DNA of 64,000 nt from Typha latifolia (taxonomy: Eukaryota; Streptophyta; Magnoliopsida; Poales; Typhaceae). The notes under the pieces are model-generated. The model had not been told where the DNA came from, searched no databases, and was given only the letters and a program-made list of their open reading frames with translations. The position numbers and the translations under genes are program-made. Of the stretch, positions 38,873 to 52,675 are shown in pieces (position 1 is the first letter of the stretch; each line of letters starts with the position of its first letter). The DNA is taken from positions 2,294,001 through 2,358,000 of the forward strand of contig CM034103.1 in NCBI GenBank assembly GCA_019914945.1, given 5' to 3'.

Positions 38873-39882
38873 TTTACAAGTTTGTCAAGAGTCCTGTCAA
38901 ATACATGCTTAGAGCTGCTTCAATGCCTTTCTTATGCACTTTGGGATGAATTCACATGGGTAGCACAGGTAATTTTCTCAATTTGGTCATAGGCTCTGTG
39001 AGCTATTGCTATGCATGACAAGTACTGCAAGCATTATATAACCCGCATTGTATAACTGAGTTCTTCTGCACTCTCTGCAGCTGTCATCAGTTGAAAGTTT
39101 ATGGCAGCTTGGGCTCTGTGCAAGTACTTTTGAAGCATCATGGATCTCTAAGACGTGGGATTCAGGGGTCGGCAATATGAGCGTAATTTATCTTCCTATT
39201 ATCAAAATTTTGACAATTTATTGGTAGTAGATGAATTTTTAGATTGGTCAACATATTTTCTTCTTTTTTTGTCCAGGTTGAAGATTTCTTGGATCGATCT
39301 CAGAATTTTGCAAGATCTATTGGGAAAATTGAGATGCAGAAGATTTGCAAATGCATCCGTGTATCTCTTGATCATTTGTCATGTTTCATGATCGGTCAAA
39401 TTGAAGCGTCCACTCTCAGAGTCAATTTGTTTGGATCCCTTCATATGGATGTTCGGGCAAATCAACTTAAGCATGAAAGCCTGGAGCATAAGAGGAGATA
39501 TCCCATCCACCCTTCTAATGCTCCTATTGATCGATCTGCAACAAAAAAAGCAAGGCATACTGAGCGTGCCGGCAATCAATGCCATGCTTGTTTTGAGACT
39601 TTGGAACCTTTATCCACTCCGAATGTGCTACCTCTCCCTCTTCTTCCATTCCAACCTGGAAATGTGGTGTACCCTCCAAGGCCCCAATTTGTCTCCCCCG
39701 AATCAAGTTATCAATTTATGTACTATCCACAACCTATAGTTCCTTCTGCTTACCCAGGTTCTTCAATACAGCACTCTCAGTTTCCACCACCTCCTCAGTT
39801 AGTTCACAGATTGCAATATCAACCTCCGCCTAATCCATTTCACTTCTATCATGGATATCAACATGTATCTCATCGTTCCTAG
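27740..39882 (+). CDS. HESO1-like terminal nucleotidyltransferase (poly(A)/poly(U) polymerase type)
   Basis: Non-canonical nucleotidyltransferase of the Cid1/TRF4 superfamily, resembling the plant proteins annotated 'HESO1' or 'nucleotidyltransferase family'. It probably adds nucleotides to RNA 3' ends; uridylation versus adenylation cannot be decided here. Coding exons: 27740-27758, 29335-29523, 30911-31090, 31761-31945, 32164-32259, 33010-33055, 34972-35078, 39081-39182, 39277-39882; 509 aa in frame. The catalytic core shows G82-S83 (AFGSF), D94-x-D96 (SDLDLS) and the third acid D160 (ECDIS), so the triad is complete. The PAP-associated region covers TRNPPILPPF to KTWDSGVG. The C-tail (about 370-509) is basic, then Pro/Tyr/Gln-rich and probably disordered. 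Exon 1 codes only six residues and follows a leader intron (about 27342-27729). Intron 1 holds a 231-bp duplication and intron 7 is 4 kb with transposon-like DNA. True HESO1 orthology is not established, so no symbol is given. Confidence 0.9.
28355..28818. repeat. Tandem duplication, two copies of a 231-bp unit, in HESO1-like intron 1
   Basis: The block starting CACTCTTAATTTTATGAC at 28355 is repeated from 28586 with only a few substitutions (for example TTGTCACC versus CTGTCACA). The period is 231 bp and both copies are full length. Confidence 0.95.
35461..35575. repeat. Polypyrimidine (CT/CCCT)n tract, 115 bp
   Basis: An almost pure C/T strand of CTCTCT and CCCCTCCC units in HESO1-like intron 7, directly left of the possible transposon remnant. 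Such tracts can form triplex or H-DNA in principle. Confidence 0.9.
35585..38436. mobile_element. Possible DNA-transposon remnant in HESO1-like intron 7
   Basis: The left side shows TATTAAAAGGTGGTTGC and the right side GCGCCTTTTAAAATGC, loosely inverted. CACCAATG (35577-35584) and AACCAATG (38437-38444) flank the region and match in 7 of 8 bases, as a hAT duplication would. The right end has about ten extra bases, so the ends are not clean. Inside are short imperfect repeats (36534-36745 and 37507-37900) and a minus-strand open stretch at 36759-36980 rich in Asp/Glu. No transposase motif was recognised. Confidence 0.4.
36534..36745. repeat. Imperfect AT-rich tandem repeats in HESO1-like intron 7
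   Basis: The phrase AACAAATAACATGATCAAAA followed by ACAAGTTCACA recurs about four times with variable spacing of roughly 60 bp. Confidence 0.7.
38836..38871. repeat. (AT)n microsatellite
   Basis: About 18 AT units in intron 7 of the HESO1-like gene. Confidence 0.9.
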
Positions 39883-42466
39883 ATTGTTGGCGGACGAGAT
39901 GTTAGAAGCAGCATTCATGTGTTCTAGTAGGCTTCTGGACCAGAGATTCCCATGACTAATTACATTTCACTTCATTTGACGTGCTTATTATCCATCCTTC
40001 TGCATGATGACCATTCCACTATCACATGTAAGGAAAGTGATGTTCGGATTGGAAAAGAGATCAGCAAACTTTTGTGCACAATCTAATTGCCCTGGCAATT
40101 ATGCTTTTTGCTCCATGTATATTATTTGATGCAACTGTCTTATTCTTTAGGTGTAACTAACTAGTTATGAATGTTGCTTCCATGGTGTATGTCATCTAAT
40201 TCATTCTCCCTTATCTTTTGCGAGTTTAGAGTACCAGTTAAATATTGGTTACATAGTTACAAAATGCATCATGCACGTGGTGTTCTTTCTCTTTGCCATT
40301 TGTGAAATATTGAGTTATTACGTGTAGAAGAAGTGCCATGTTTTTTTGGGATGGTACCTCATCCGATTAAACTTAATTATATGAAAGCATCGATGATTCT
40401 TATTTGTCTTCTGGGAGAGTTAAATCCTTAGTATTGCATTCATCAATGTATTGTAGTGCCTTCTTCTTTTTTTTTCTTTTTTTTCCTTTTTTGAGAAATC
40501 TGTATTGGAGTGATTAATTTGCTCGTATATATCTATGCCTGAGGAACAGCTCGTTTTCATCCTTTTTCCATCGAAAAGTTTTAAGTTTTATATTTGCCTC
40601 GAGCCTGTGAAGTCAGAGCATGTTCCATGAGTTGTTTGTATATTTGTCAATATTCATTTTCTCGCTCTTCATATGTATATATGTATATGTATACAGGAAC
40701 CTATAGAAGTTTTGGTTGTCTATTTTTTTATTTTATTTTAGTGTGTTGGTACTCGACTCGACATAATCCTTTTAAGGTCGTATTATGATATATATATATA
40801 TGTCTTCCATTCTATTCAGAATCTTCATATTCAATCTTTCTCGTCAGTTGTCACTTTATGTTGGATAATTTGCAGGTCAATTGTATTTCTACTTACCTTG
40901 AATTCCTACACCCTAAGGTACTTAAATGGATAAAAATTTTCTGATATATTCTATAATACTTGAAAAGGATAAAAATATGATCAGGTGAAAGGAATGCCAT
41001 CTTTAAGCCTCTCGTATATCACGCAGTGCTTGAGATCCATTCATTGCACCTTGACTCGATATGCATGTCGGAATCCAAAACGATCAACCTCAAAGACATC
41101 TCAACTCTTTTACATCTTGCTCTGTTTTTAGCTTTTGACAGAAGAGGAGAGAAGAATATTTAGCGTCACGTTGGTTTTAGAGAACAAAATAAATGTAATA
41201 AGTTTGAGGTGTAAACTAGACGAGCTTGAGCTTGGCTCGTTTATTCATAGTTTTTGGTGTAGGCTTGGCTCATTTCAGGCCGAACCAAGCTCAAACCTTA
41301 ATTTGAGCCTATTTCGAAAGAAAATTCCAACCCCCATATGAGCCAAAAAGCCTTTTATGGAACTCCAAGCTTTAAACTGAGTCTAGGCCTTAAATGAGCC
41401 CAAAAGCCTTAAATGAGTCATCTAATGAAAATTTCATTTATACCTTCCTAAACTATCATTATTTTCTAGTTATTTTTTCTAATTTTTTTTATTATCCACA
41501 TACATTCCTTGAACAAAAAAAAAAAGTGTCCAAATATACCCTCTTAACTAAGAAAAAAAAAACTATACTTATCTCTAAATCAGAAAAAAGTTTGCTACGA
41601 AGAGTTCATGAGGTCTAAAAAGAATTACCTCATATATATATATTTATTTATTTATTTTTATTTTTTATTTTCTTTTTGAGATTGCCCGTGAGAGAGGCAG
41701 CTCGACCTTAAGCTCAGCTCGTTTAATAAATGTGCCCTAATTTTGATTTTTGATATAGGCTCGAACTCACCTCAAAACGAAGAGCTTGGGCCGCTCATTT
41801 ATTTGAACAGCCCTAACCAATATATTGTTATTAAATTTGATTATTAACAAAGATCTATATAAAATGTCATTTTATTCTAGTAAGACAATGCTGTCTTAGT
41901 AAACAACTCTAAAGCAGCAATGATCTTTAATGTGACATATAAAAATAAAAAAATTATAACTTTTCAAATAAATTTTAAATGTATAAAAGAAAATTAAAAT
42001 TAGAGTATCATTACTACCTCTGAAATGACCTAAAAGAAAGTTCTTCCCTTAGTTGAGGATGTCACGTAAATAGACTAAAATATAAGAATGTTAATACTAA
42101 AATACTACTATTGAAATTACAAAAGACAAATTCAAATCATTTTAAAAGTAAATTTGTAATTTGAGACTTCTTTACCATCATCCAAACTAATTCAAACATA
42201 TACTCATTTCCTTTCTCTCATTTTTCTTTCCTGTCATATATTAGAACTTGAGTAGGGATAGCAAAACTGAAGCATAAATTTAACTGTTACAACAAATGGG
42301 TTGCGAGTATAGCCAATCTTCAACAAATAGCAACTAAAAGGCACAAAACAATTTTGTCCCGAATACATCATATAGATGCTTTCAGCAAGGTCCCATCCAA
42401 CCACAAATGGCAATTTCCAATTAAAATGAGTCATTCTAGTAAGCAACTTTCTGCAGGAAAAATGGT
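39883..42466. other. Intergenic between convergent HESO1-like and ProRS genes
   Basis: Holds the two 3' UTRs, AT-rich DNA and one hAT-like element (41205-41818). No further gene recognised. Confidence 0.6.
41205..41818. mobile_element. hAT-like non-coding element, 3' of the HESO1-like gene
   Basis: Begins around TTGAGGTGTAAAC, rich in GAGCTTGGCTCG words, and ends TTTGAACAGCCCTAA, whose inverse complement (TTAGGGCTGTTCAAA) loosely matches the start. No coding capacity. The edges are approximate. Confidence 0.5.
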
Positions 42467-45400
42467 TTAATAGCTACGGCCCCAGTACGTCCACTTCTTT
42501 GCAGGCTTTCCCGAGGCAAAGCAAAGAGTCCCTGGATGTGTGGAAATGTCCACAGAAGAGAAGATTGTAAGCAAGTTCCTCCCCAAACAAAGCAAGTGCG
42601 TTATCAAAAGGTCATATGAATATAAAGTCAGAAAGAACAAACTGAATGTGAATACAACTAGTACGGCAAGCAATAAAATCCACAAGAGATGAAGTTGGAT
42701 ATCAAACTAGTCCGAAGAAGGGAGAAAAAGAACAGTTGTACCTAATATGCACTTTCTTAACTTTAAACCATAGCACCTAAGTTAATATATGATGATAATC
42801 TAATAGCTCAAAAGAGATTTTAATTATTTCATTGAGCCAGTACCAAACTTCATTTTCTTGTAGACAATCCCTATGTTTACATTCATAAGTAATAGACCAA
42901 CATTATCACTCAAACTAAGATAACAAATGGAGTTGCGTGTGTCAAGAAAAGATTTCAATAGCTTTTGTTGTGTTAAACATAAAATTCGTCAAAAATAATA
43001 GTGAAAATTCATTAAAAGCATCAGGTTTCATTTAACTTCACTAGTTTATTCTAGTATACTAGATATATTTCGTAGGCATAATATGCCATATGATTAAATA
43101 GTGAAACCTATATTTGGGTATGTTGATGACTTTTCCACTGCTCGTTATGATCTCTGTGATTACTGTGTTTAACTTGATAACATGTCAAATGGAATAGATA
43201 AATGTCATTCGTGTCAATTTCCATATGCCCATTTTCATTGTTACTCTTTAAGAGTGTTGGAATATACTTATAATCTTATATAGCAAGTTAACCTATTGCA
43301 GTAACTATATTATAATGATAAATCCAATTAATCTACAAAAAGCATTAAGATAAAGAACAAACTAAAGATATTACAACTGAATATGCTCCAAAAGTTTGCT
43401 CCTGGTCTCTCAAATTAGTTCATTTTATTCTGTTATTTTAGATTCTTCTGGATTTTCTATTCAAATCATCAAATTTGGAGCTAAATATGGGAATTCAGAT
43501 ATCGCACCACAAGGCAACCATTATTGGAACAAAAATCAAATTCTAGTCCTTGGTTGGACCATTTATTTAAGAGAAATCAATAGAAAAGAAAAAGAAATGG
43601 AACAACTATATCTGGGATAAGTTTGTTGAGGATAAAATAAGAAGTAGCATCAGTCAGATGATTAGACATGCACATGGTGCATTTGTGAGGCATAAATGGC
43701 ACATGGTGCATTAGTGAGGCATAAATGGTGGCAACTTCTTAGGGGAACAAGACCAAAAGACACATCAGAGAATAAGAGTGACAACTTTTAGATAATCGAA
43801 GGACATGACCCAAGATAAATCTCAATGCTAGATTAGAGATTCATAGGCAAACCCAAAGAAATTTAGGGCTCCAGTCTTGTTCTTGAAGTGTTGTGAGTTC
43901 TGACAAATGAAATCGATACCTCATACAACTAAAACCTATTAATAATAGGTTCATCCTATTGTTTTGACAGAGCTCAATTCTTGAAAAGTCTCAGAAAAGC
44001 CAAATTACGAAACAATTATGAACCAAAGATCTCATTACAAGTGAAAAAGGGCAAGGCAAGGACAGAGGCAGTGCAGAATCTAGGGAGGTATAGGTATACA
44101 CAGTATTAACCCTATTGCTGAATAGACCTTTCTGTAACTCGAACGAAAAATGCCAAGGCAAGAGGTGGCAAGCCTTTCCACCATGCTATTACACCCCCTA
44201 ATTTCATTACAAGTATTCAGGAGAGCATTTTCAAATTAAGACAATGTATATGCAGATACCTTCTGGAAGTCTTGGCTGATCAAATGGAGTGCATAACGTC
44301 TTAGCAGCTCCAAGTTCACCTTTAGTGCGAGCTTTCACGTCTTTCTCTACTTCCTATGGCATAAAATAGCCGATATCAATAATGTAATAAATGTGCAACT
44401 ATGCAATCATAAGGCCTGTTGAATTTTATGACCAGAAAACACATTGAAATTTAGAACAATCATATGTGCACTTCAACAATATAATAAGGAACAAATTAAC
44501 TGGTTATATTGATAATATTGCAAGTTCTATCTCAAGGATTGTATATAAAAAATTTGTATTAGAAATCTATATTTGTAAGTATGATTGCAATAGAATTCAA
44601 AGTTCTGCCTAGGCAAAAAAAAAAGCATATCCTGTCCCATGTTTCATGAACTTCACAAACAAAACTCAGATGGGAAATACCAAGATAGTCTACTTGATGC
44701 ATACATCTGATAACGTGTTGTTGAAGACTGTAAGCTTTACAAGTCATACTCTTGCTATCTATGTTGTACTATATAGATAAACAATGTCAACAAAATGAAG
44801 TTATGAATATGACATAATATAAAGCCACCAATTTTTCCCTATTGGCATGTTTGGTGAGTCAAAACTATAATGTTTAAAAAACAAAATAAAGAATTTACCA
44901 TGTGAATGCAGTTCCATGTTGAAACCTATTTTTCATCATAGTCAACCTTTCATACAATCAAAATTAAGACTTTGATATGACTAATATGTGATCCATCTAA
45001 AGCATGAAACATGTAATTGCCATCAAGGAACTTCCATGAAATTGATGTAGGCGTGTGGCATACCTCTTCATCACACCAAGGAGCCAATATCAATTTTTTA
45101 TCATTGAGTGCTGCTATGAATTCATCCCATGTATTTATAACTTTGATACAGGCATCTCTTTTCTCTTTTGCTGCATTAAACAAGGTCTCCTGAATACTGG
45201 ATAATATTTCTTTTACCTGCTCAACTAAACTGCTCACAGGAATGTCCTTTTTCACACCATTGTCACGACGGACAACACGAACCTAAAAAGCAAGAAATAC
45301 GAGGATTCATGTACAAGAACTGTAAAGCAATGCTTGATGTGAGAATAACAAGATTCATAATAAAATTACATTGTAACATTCTTATAAATTCAAAACCCAT

Positions 45401-48400
45401 AAGATAATGAGGAAGGGTTTGTCATATTGATAGCAAAAGGCTACATCAGAAATCATTCTTGATAGGAGAAAGTGGTAAGACGAATGACCAAGTGATCAAC
45501 ATATTCTTCTCTTCTTTTTCTTGTGCCCTTTATGACAAAGGCTAAAATACTGATGGTACTTTGGTTCTGTGAATGACTCAATAAATGAGATCATCAAGAG
45601 AAACAGCTCAAAATGAGCTAAGACAGGCTTGATCTTCAAAATAAGCTTGAAAATAATTTTGAGCCAAGCTTGATCATGAGCCAGCTCGATCAAGTAGGTT
45701 TGATAAGACTCAATAGTTTTATGTATATATAATGTGAGTAATAATTTCTATATTATACTATACTTTTGTTAGGTTCTAAATTTTTCGTAAATGGATCATT
45801 ATGTACTATAATATTGTAGACTTTAGTTATGAATTTTGATCATATCTTTTCCAAATACACAGAGATTTTTCTTGGTTTATATTTTTGTAATGTTTATATT
45901 TTTATAGTTGAACTAGGTCTTATTTAAGTTTAATTAAAGCCTAAATCAAGTTTGATTCAATTTAATCTTGATCAAGCTCAAAATTAGGCTTGAAATTGCT
46001 TATTGATCAACTCGTTTAGGCTCAAACTTGAAATTAGCTTGAATTGAAATAATTTCAATTCAAGTTAGATCACAAATCTAGACTCAAATTATTTTCAATT
46101 TGAGCTTGATAGGCTCGATCAAGCTCGGCACGATTACACCCTATATGTTTAGACTCTTTTACCTGATTATTGGCCAAATCTTTTGGCCCAATTTCAATTC
46201 TCAGAGGGACACCTTTCATTTCCCAGTGGGAATACTTCCAACCAGGTGAGTAATTATCTCTTAGGTCTGCTTCAGTCCTGAAGCCTGCGTCAGACAATTT
46301 CTGAACTGTTGATCTGCAAGCTTCAAATATTGCATCTGTATTGGCGTCCTTATATGGTACAGGAACAACAATAATTTGCAGTGATGCTACTCTGGGTGGC
46401 AACACCAAGCCCTTATCATCCCCGTGGACCATCACCATCACACCAATCTGCAGGAAAGTTAAATGAGAGGTATAACATTTTGATCTTTCATTATATAGCT
46501 CAACTATTAACAACTGCAAACCACAAGAACTAATATGCTGGAAGGTAGAAGGAACAGCATTGAAAAGAAAGGCGTTACCAAACTTCATCATTTCACACAT
46601 AAAGACAACCAAAAGACCCATTTCATTCATCCTTATCTTTAATGAAACAATATAAGTTAAAATGGGATTCCAAGATTCTTGGTTATGCTTACTTTAGCTG
46701 ACTTGGAGACAAAGAAGTATCCCTATGTTAAGAGGTGTCATCTTAGTCCCTCAACTTGACACTATTCCCATGCCTAGCGAACTTGCTAGTGGTTTTGCTC
46801 CTTGGTTGTATACTTATTATCCTAAACCGCAACCTAGATGGTAGAATACTCTTAACTAAATGGAATTATACCTTCAATATCTAGTCTTCTATTTTTTAAT
46901 TATACTTTGCAGAGGATTGTGGGACCAATTCCTAGAGTGCTGATGTCAGATTGGCAGTCGGTCATAAAAATTTGCTGAATATGTTGGACACTCGGAGGCT
47001 TCTCATAGTTGAGCTGCCCTCTGGCTGGCCCATATTGTTATGGAGAAAATTGGATAATAAATATGGCAATGACTTGATGATGAAAAAGATACATGTTTAA
47101 GTTAGTTCGAATGTTACGGGCATTATCCCTGAGTTGAGATGATGAGAAGTTGAGAAGAATATACACTATGTAACAATTCTCCAACAGAGTTTGATCTCTT
47201 CTTCAACATCTGAAAAAACAATTCAAATACTCGCTCTTCATATAAAGTAACATTGTTAACTGTATGCATTTCATACACTACATAGAACAAGGACTTCATT
47301 AATCAAGAATATATTGGTCCTACAGCTAAATATAACTTGCTTTCTTTGACTACATAATTGTCGATCTCCTTCAATTGGGTACAAGTCTTCCACATTTCAA
47401 TAACATGCAATATATGACAATTAAGCAGAGGAACAAATGTCTAACAAACGACAATTCTCAAACAGTGATAGAAGATTACCGTGCGAGTAGTGTAAGCCCA
47501 AGAATTCTGCCAGACCATGGCCCTTTCACCCTTCTCATTCTCAAAATTTATCTGGAACATCTTGGCAAAATTCTGACCAAGACAATGCGAGGTGGCACCT
47601 TGTATTCCACGACCTGTATTTGGAATAAAAGCCTACCAAAATAATAGTGAAGTCAAGCACAAAAAAAAAGACAATCTATCCATTAAATTTAGAAAACAAG
47701 AAAATCATATATATAGAACTCAATTAAACAAAGAGAAGAGAAACAACTGTAATTGTTTGAACTTAATTTAGTACCTCAACACTTGTTGTATAAAGCCCAC
47801 CAGCAAATTTTTCTAGCTCACTTTTCCTGCCCTTGACAACAGGAATCGCCAGAAATTCTTCATAAATTCTTCGATATAACTCCAGTATCTCAAGAACCTA
47901 AAAACAGGCAAGATTCAACACAAACAAGATAAAGTTTAAAAAAGAAACAAGGTGATCATACTTGAACAGTATTGCGACATAGGCATCCCATCGAGATATT
48001 TTCTAGATTTTTTAAGAGAAAGGGATGGTAGTGACTCCACCTATGTTTTAGCTAATGAGTCATTAAATACAGCAGAAAGATTCTCTTCCTGGCAGATAGT
48101 CTTAACAACTTAGAATACTGATATTATGAACCCAACAACTTACAGGTGTGCACCATGAGAACTTGAAGAAGACTCCAATGAGCTAAACTGATTCCCTTGT
48201 GTTTTTAATGGTTTACCAAATTTAAGATGGTCTAAAATTGTTGATTTAAATACTAACTGATTTGTTTCAGAATTTCTGCAGTGACTTTATTATTAGCAAA
48301 TATTGTTCAACTTAAAGAATAAGCATCTCATACATGCAAAAGGAGAAAGAAGGATTCAATCTTTTATTATGGTAATAAACAATTGACAGAAAATTAACTA

Positions 48401-51400
48401 AGATCCATGGCAAATTATGAAATTACATAATGAATAGAAGTAGTTGATCTCCCCGAGGCATATAATCAAATAATTAAAACTAGATACAAGGCTCCAAGAT
48501 AAATGAAGCACCCGAACTTGTTTATTGCACTTGACCTTAAACCAACAGAGAAGCAAGTCGTTGATAAAAAGATTAGAATAAAAATTGATAAATACCTCTT
48601 GGTCTGCTTCTACTTTTGTAGCAAAAGCTGTATGTCCCTCTTGCCAAAGAAATTCCCGACTCCTGAAAACAGTAAAGAAAAATAAAAACAGGCACAATCT
48701 ATATCTCAAAAAGATATTAAATTATTAATAATACAATATCAGCAACACAGGTTACTGATAGGCTCAATAACATTCCAGGCCATAATCGAACGAGATAAAT
48801 CAGCAATAAATTAACTAGTTCAATATAATACCTTCTACCTCATCACTACTCCCTAGCTGCACTTCAAAGTCATGCTCAGTTGCTGACCATTAATAACTTA
48901 GCATGACTGTTTTCAGAAATAATATGCAATTGAAAAAAAATCAAATAATAATCATGAGTGTAAATTATGCACTGTTTGGATGTACCACCAATAACAAATG
49001 AGTGTAAATTATGCACTGCATCATCTACAAAATTAAATACAGAACTGGCATATTGACATGCAGAAAAACATTTAAAATATAAGTAGTCTGACATGAATGA
49101 AAAAACTACCTAATAAATGGAGTAGGATGGCTAAACTCCCATCTCACGACATTGCACCATTGATTAAGCCTCAAAGGCAAGTCCCTATGGCCCCTTATCC
49201 ACTTAGAAAAATAAGGATACATAACTGTTTCACTTGTGGGACGAATAGCAATAGGAACTTCCAAATCAGACTGTCCAGATTTTGTAACCCAAGCAACCTG
49301 CAAATAATAACCAGGCACAATGTAAGCTACAGCATACTTCTTAGGGAAAAATATGTAGGAAATTAGAAGGAAAAAAAAAAAGCCAGAGAGAGGAGGGTCC
49401 TGGGCCATCAGTGAAATCGCCAAGTTAAATGGCAGTATCACTACTCACCAATGAAAGGAAAAATTCAAAAGAGAACCTTCATGTGGCAACGAGCAATGCC
49501 ATTAAGAAAAGTGACTCCTACAAGAAACTTTAGCATAAAGAGTCCGAACACTAGCCAGAACAATGATGCAACATCAAACTACCAAGTTACATATTAATGA
49601 AAGAATTGTTGACCTCATTAAATGATGAAATAATTGTATATCAATTCATGAACTTCTATTATTTTGATGCATGAACCACTCAATCTAAAAGGAACTGATA
49701 AAATCATAGTGAATATTAAAAGGTTGTAATTTTTTAAAAGCAATACCTGGCATTAGCTTCTTTAGTTAACAAAGATGATTAGGATTCATTATTGAACATT
49801 ATAGCTTCTTATGTGAATGTTTCCTAGAAGTGTCTAAGCATATTAATGTCTATTACTATCCACTTAAAATTTGGATAAAGAACTGGCAGGCACTTCTGTC
49901 ATCTCCAATGAGTTCAACGTCCAGTATATATTCTCTCAAGGATAGAATCATACAGCTAACATACTGAAGTATCAATGTTTCATAGCATCCAATTTTAGGG
50001 TGGCTCAAAACAACCCTAGCTGATGTCCAAACTTATATGGTTCTGCTCTCAGAGTTCCTATATCTTCTTCCTAAAGCTGTGTCTAATCTCCACAAAGGTA
50101 TCTTCTTGCACACATAAACTATAATCTTCTCTTTGTACAGAACCTACATCATCCACAACATCTGGATAGTGAAAGAAACAATATTACCACATGTTACTAG
50201 TAGTAATAATTATTTAATGGATCAATTGAAAAAGAAGGGGTAAAAAGATAATAATGAGTCCAACAGATTCAATAGAAAATCTATAAAAACAATAGTCTCC
50301 ATAAATTAAATTAACCAAGAAAGCATTAGCAAATTACCTCAGGGGCAAAACCCTCTATGTGATCTTTCTCCTTTTGTAGAACATTCTCAGTCACGAAAAG
50401 GGGGAAATAGGCATTCTTGATATTCATCTTTTTTATTTCTGCATCAAAAAATGCCTGTACTTGTACAACACTCATCAGCAAATAGAGCACCTAATTGCCT
50501 AAAGGGGTGCACCAGATAACATTTAGTAAATTAACCTAATACATGAACATATGCAGTATGCCGTACATGTGAAGGGGAAAAGTCAAGAAGCAAAAAAATA
50601 AAAAAAAAATTAAATAAAATCATTCACAGAAATGTGATGATGAATTGTTTGTACTTTTATAGTTTTATACAACGAAACTATATCCATTACTTTCAAACAT
50701 CATTAAGTGTGTGTTGCATTTTTCCTCCTATAATTGTCTCTGTAAATCTTTCATTCTACAGAAATTTGGTGAATGTAGTACATAAAGTTCCTTATTATTT
50801 TATCAATACAGATACAACCTCCTTGGTAGACATAACACCATAATCCTACTACACATAAATCAGGACCAAGTTTGCCAAGCCACAACAAGATTCAGATGAG
50901 TATATGGCTTTCATCAGATTGGGTAATTTCTATAATTGTTTTGTACTTTTATCACTTTACACTCTTAAACAAGAAGGCAACAAGGACAAATGGAAAAGGT
51001 AAAAGACATTAGCAATACATACTAAAAACATAGCAAGCAATAGCCTAAGGACCTAACTTAAGCGTACTTGCTTTCACTTCTGAAGTTGCTTCTTAAATAC
51101 TAATTATGCTGGAAAGCTATTCCATATAGTCATTTGCAATGGTCAATGGAACATTTTACTTAAAGCTCTCTCTATCTGAGAAGGCATGGAGGAATTCAAT
51201 ATGCAAAATCTTTGCAACTTATAATGTGATAGATCAAACAAAAGAGGAATAAATCAGGATAAAGAATAACAATCCTTAAAAAAAGACAAGGGAAAAAATT
51301 AACAATGTAAACCTCTTTGTAATATCGAGCGCAAATTTACTAATACAAAGACATGATTAAGCCAGTAGGTTAACTGTGCATCCCTTTAGATCAAATGACA

Positions 51401-51833
51401 AATTTACCTGTAATGTTTCCCAGATTGTCATTGTCCATGGTCTCAGGATATAACAGCCAGAAATGTCATAATACTCTATCATTTCACCGCTAACAACAAC
51501 CTGAAGACACACAGTGATATTTTATAGATAGTTGGTCAACAAGCACAAACTGAGAATGAAACACCTGCATAATGCAGGATATAACAATATATGTGAAAGA
51601 ACTCATCAAATATCATACTTCTTATCCTACATACCTCAGAATACCATTCTCCAAAATTCTCATCTTTTTTGTAGGTCAAACCAAGCCCAGTTTCTTTCTT
51701 GACTTCTTTTTTTCTTGCTGATAAAATTGCATAAAAGCAAATATGTTGCCACCTTTAGGTATAAAGAAAACTTCTCACAGTTATTAAATACAATTATGAA
51801 GGGAAACACACCGTTGGCATTGCGTGATGCCAT
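42467..51833 (-). CDS. Proline--tRNA ligase, cytosolic type
   Basis: Class II aminoacyl-tRNA synthetase charging tRNA-Pro for translation. Coding exons in transcript order: 51833-51812, 51717-51635, 51500-51408, 50454-50338, 49297-49110, 48662-48596, 47897-47775, 47632-47480, 46447-46163, 45282-45064, 44353-44260, 42531-42467; 502 aa in frame. The archaeal/eukaryote-type ProRS core is clear: a motif 2 region with [11 protein letters not shown] (exon 5) and [14 protein letters not shown], the proline-site stretch [16 protein letters not shown], a motif 3 region around [11 protein letters not shown], an anticodon-binding domain (about 295-420), and the C-terminal domain ending in [19 protein letters not shown]-terminal Tyr is typical of this group. 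The N-terminus (MASRNANARKK) has no transit peptide, which supports the cytosolic form. A leader exon appears to end at 52675, with a 5'-UTR intron down to about 51836. Several introns carry element remnants, but all joins are GT-AG. Confidence 0.95.
43671..43728. repeat. Two copies of a 29-bp direct repeat in the last ProRS intron
   Basis: CACATGGTGCATTTGTGAGG with its extension to ATAAATGG occurs at 43671 and again at 43700 with one base changed. Confidence 0.85.
45595..46143. mobile_element. hAT-like GAGCTTGATC-rich element in a ProRS intron
   Basis: Repeated words of the type CAAGCTTGATCATGAGCC and AGCTCGATCAAG, ending GATTACACCCTAT beside the exon at 46163-46447. Texture matches the other elements with a CCCTA end. 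The left boundary is uncertain. Confidence 0.45.
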
Positions 51834-52103
51834 TCCTTAGTTTAGAATCCCTGGAATCATCATATATCAATGAGATATCATAATTAGAGCAAACAAATAT
51901 CAGGGAAAAACATTCTAAAATCATATAAAAGTGAGGAGGCAGGAGAAGGAGAAGGGTAATTGTTATTTGGAGAAGGCAGAATGTCAAAGGCACACCCAGT
52001 GAGATAGTGTCAGACTGGATTAGGGTTTCGGCGAGGTCAACGCACCATGGGAACTACAGAGGATAGCCAAAGAGACCCTATAGTGACACCCTAAGTGGAG
52101 TTA

Positions 52104-52340
52104 GTAAGACTAGGCATGAAAACGGGTTGGATAATACCCGATCTAACCAGTCCCATATCTGAAAACATAAGATGTGGAATTAAGGGTGAAAACGGATCGG
52201 GTAATGGTCAACTCACATCCGGATCTATATAATTGCTCCGGATATGGATATTAGTTGGATAGAAAATTTTGAAACCATATCCTAACTAAACGGATACGGA
52301 TCTAAAATAGGATATGGATTCAATTTAAACATATATGGAT
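52104..52340. mobile_element. Degenerate GGGTTGGATAATACCCGATC-like element in the ProRS leader intron
   Basis: Words such as AACGGGTTGGATAATACCCG and CGGATCGGGTAATGG repeat in degenerate form. This is the same kind of texture as the MITE at 24007-24454, but termini are not recognisable. Confidence 0.4.
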
Positions 52341-52675
52341 ACAGATTGGAGACTCCTTCTAAACTACAACAACAATATTCTTTAAATTAAAAGATGCAAT
52401 TATCTAGCTTGAAACCCGGCATTACATGGTTATCTGATTTAGGAACCAGGAATGCATAGTAACCAGATATAGAAACAGAATAGAACAAGTAATTTGTCAT
52501 TGCATCAGCACCAATTTGCAAAGTTTCAGTTTGCTTATTAAGAACAGTAAGAAACTGTGCTTTCTAATCACATATACTACATGCTAAATGTCGTTTTCGC
52601 CAATTAAGAACTAAACGGAAAGATCCTACTCTGGAATTAGCAAACCAAGAAGCAAAATTGCAGAAAAATCTCACC

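Noticed and set aside
43396..43620. 74-residue open frame on the plus strand inside the last ProRS intron
   Set aside because: No recognisable motif or splice partners; length is within chance for AT-rich DNA.
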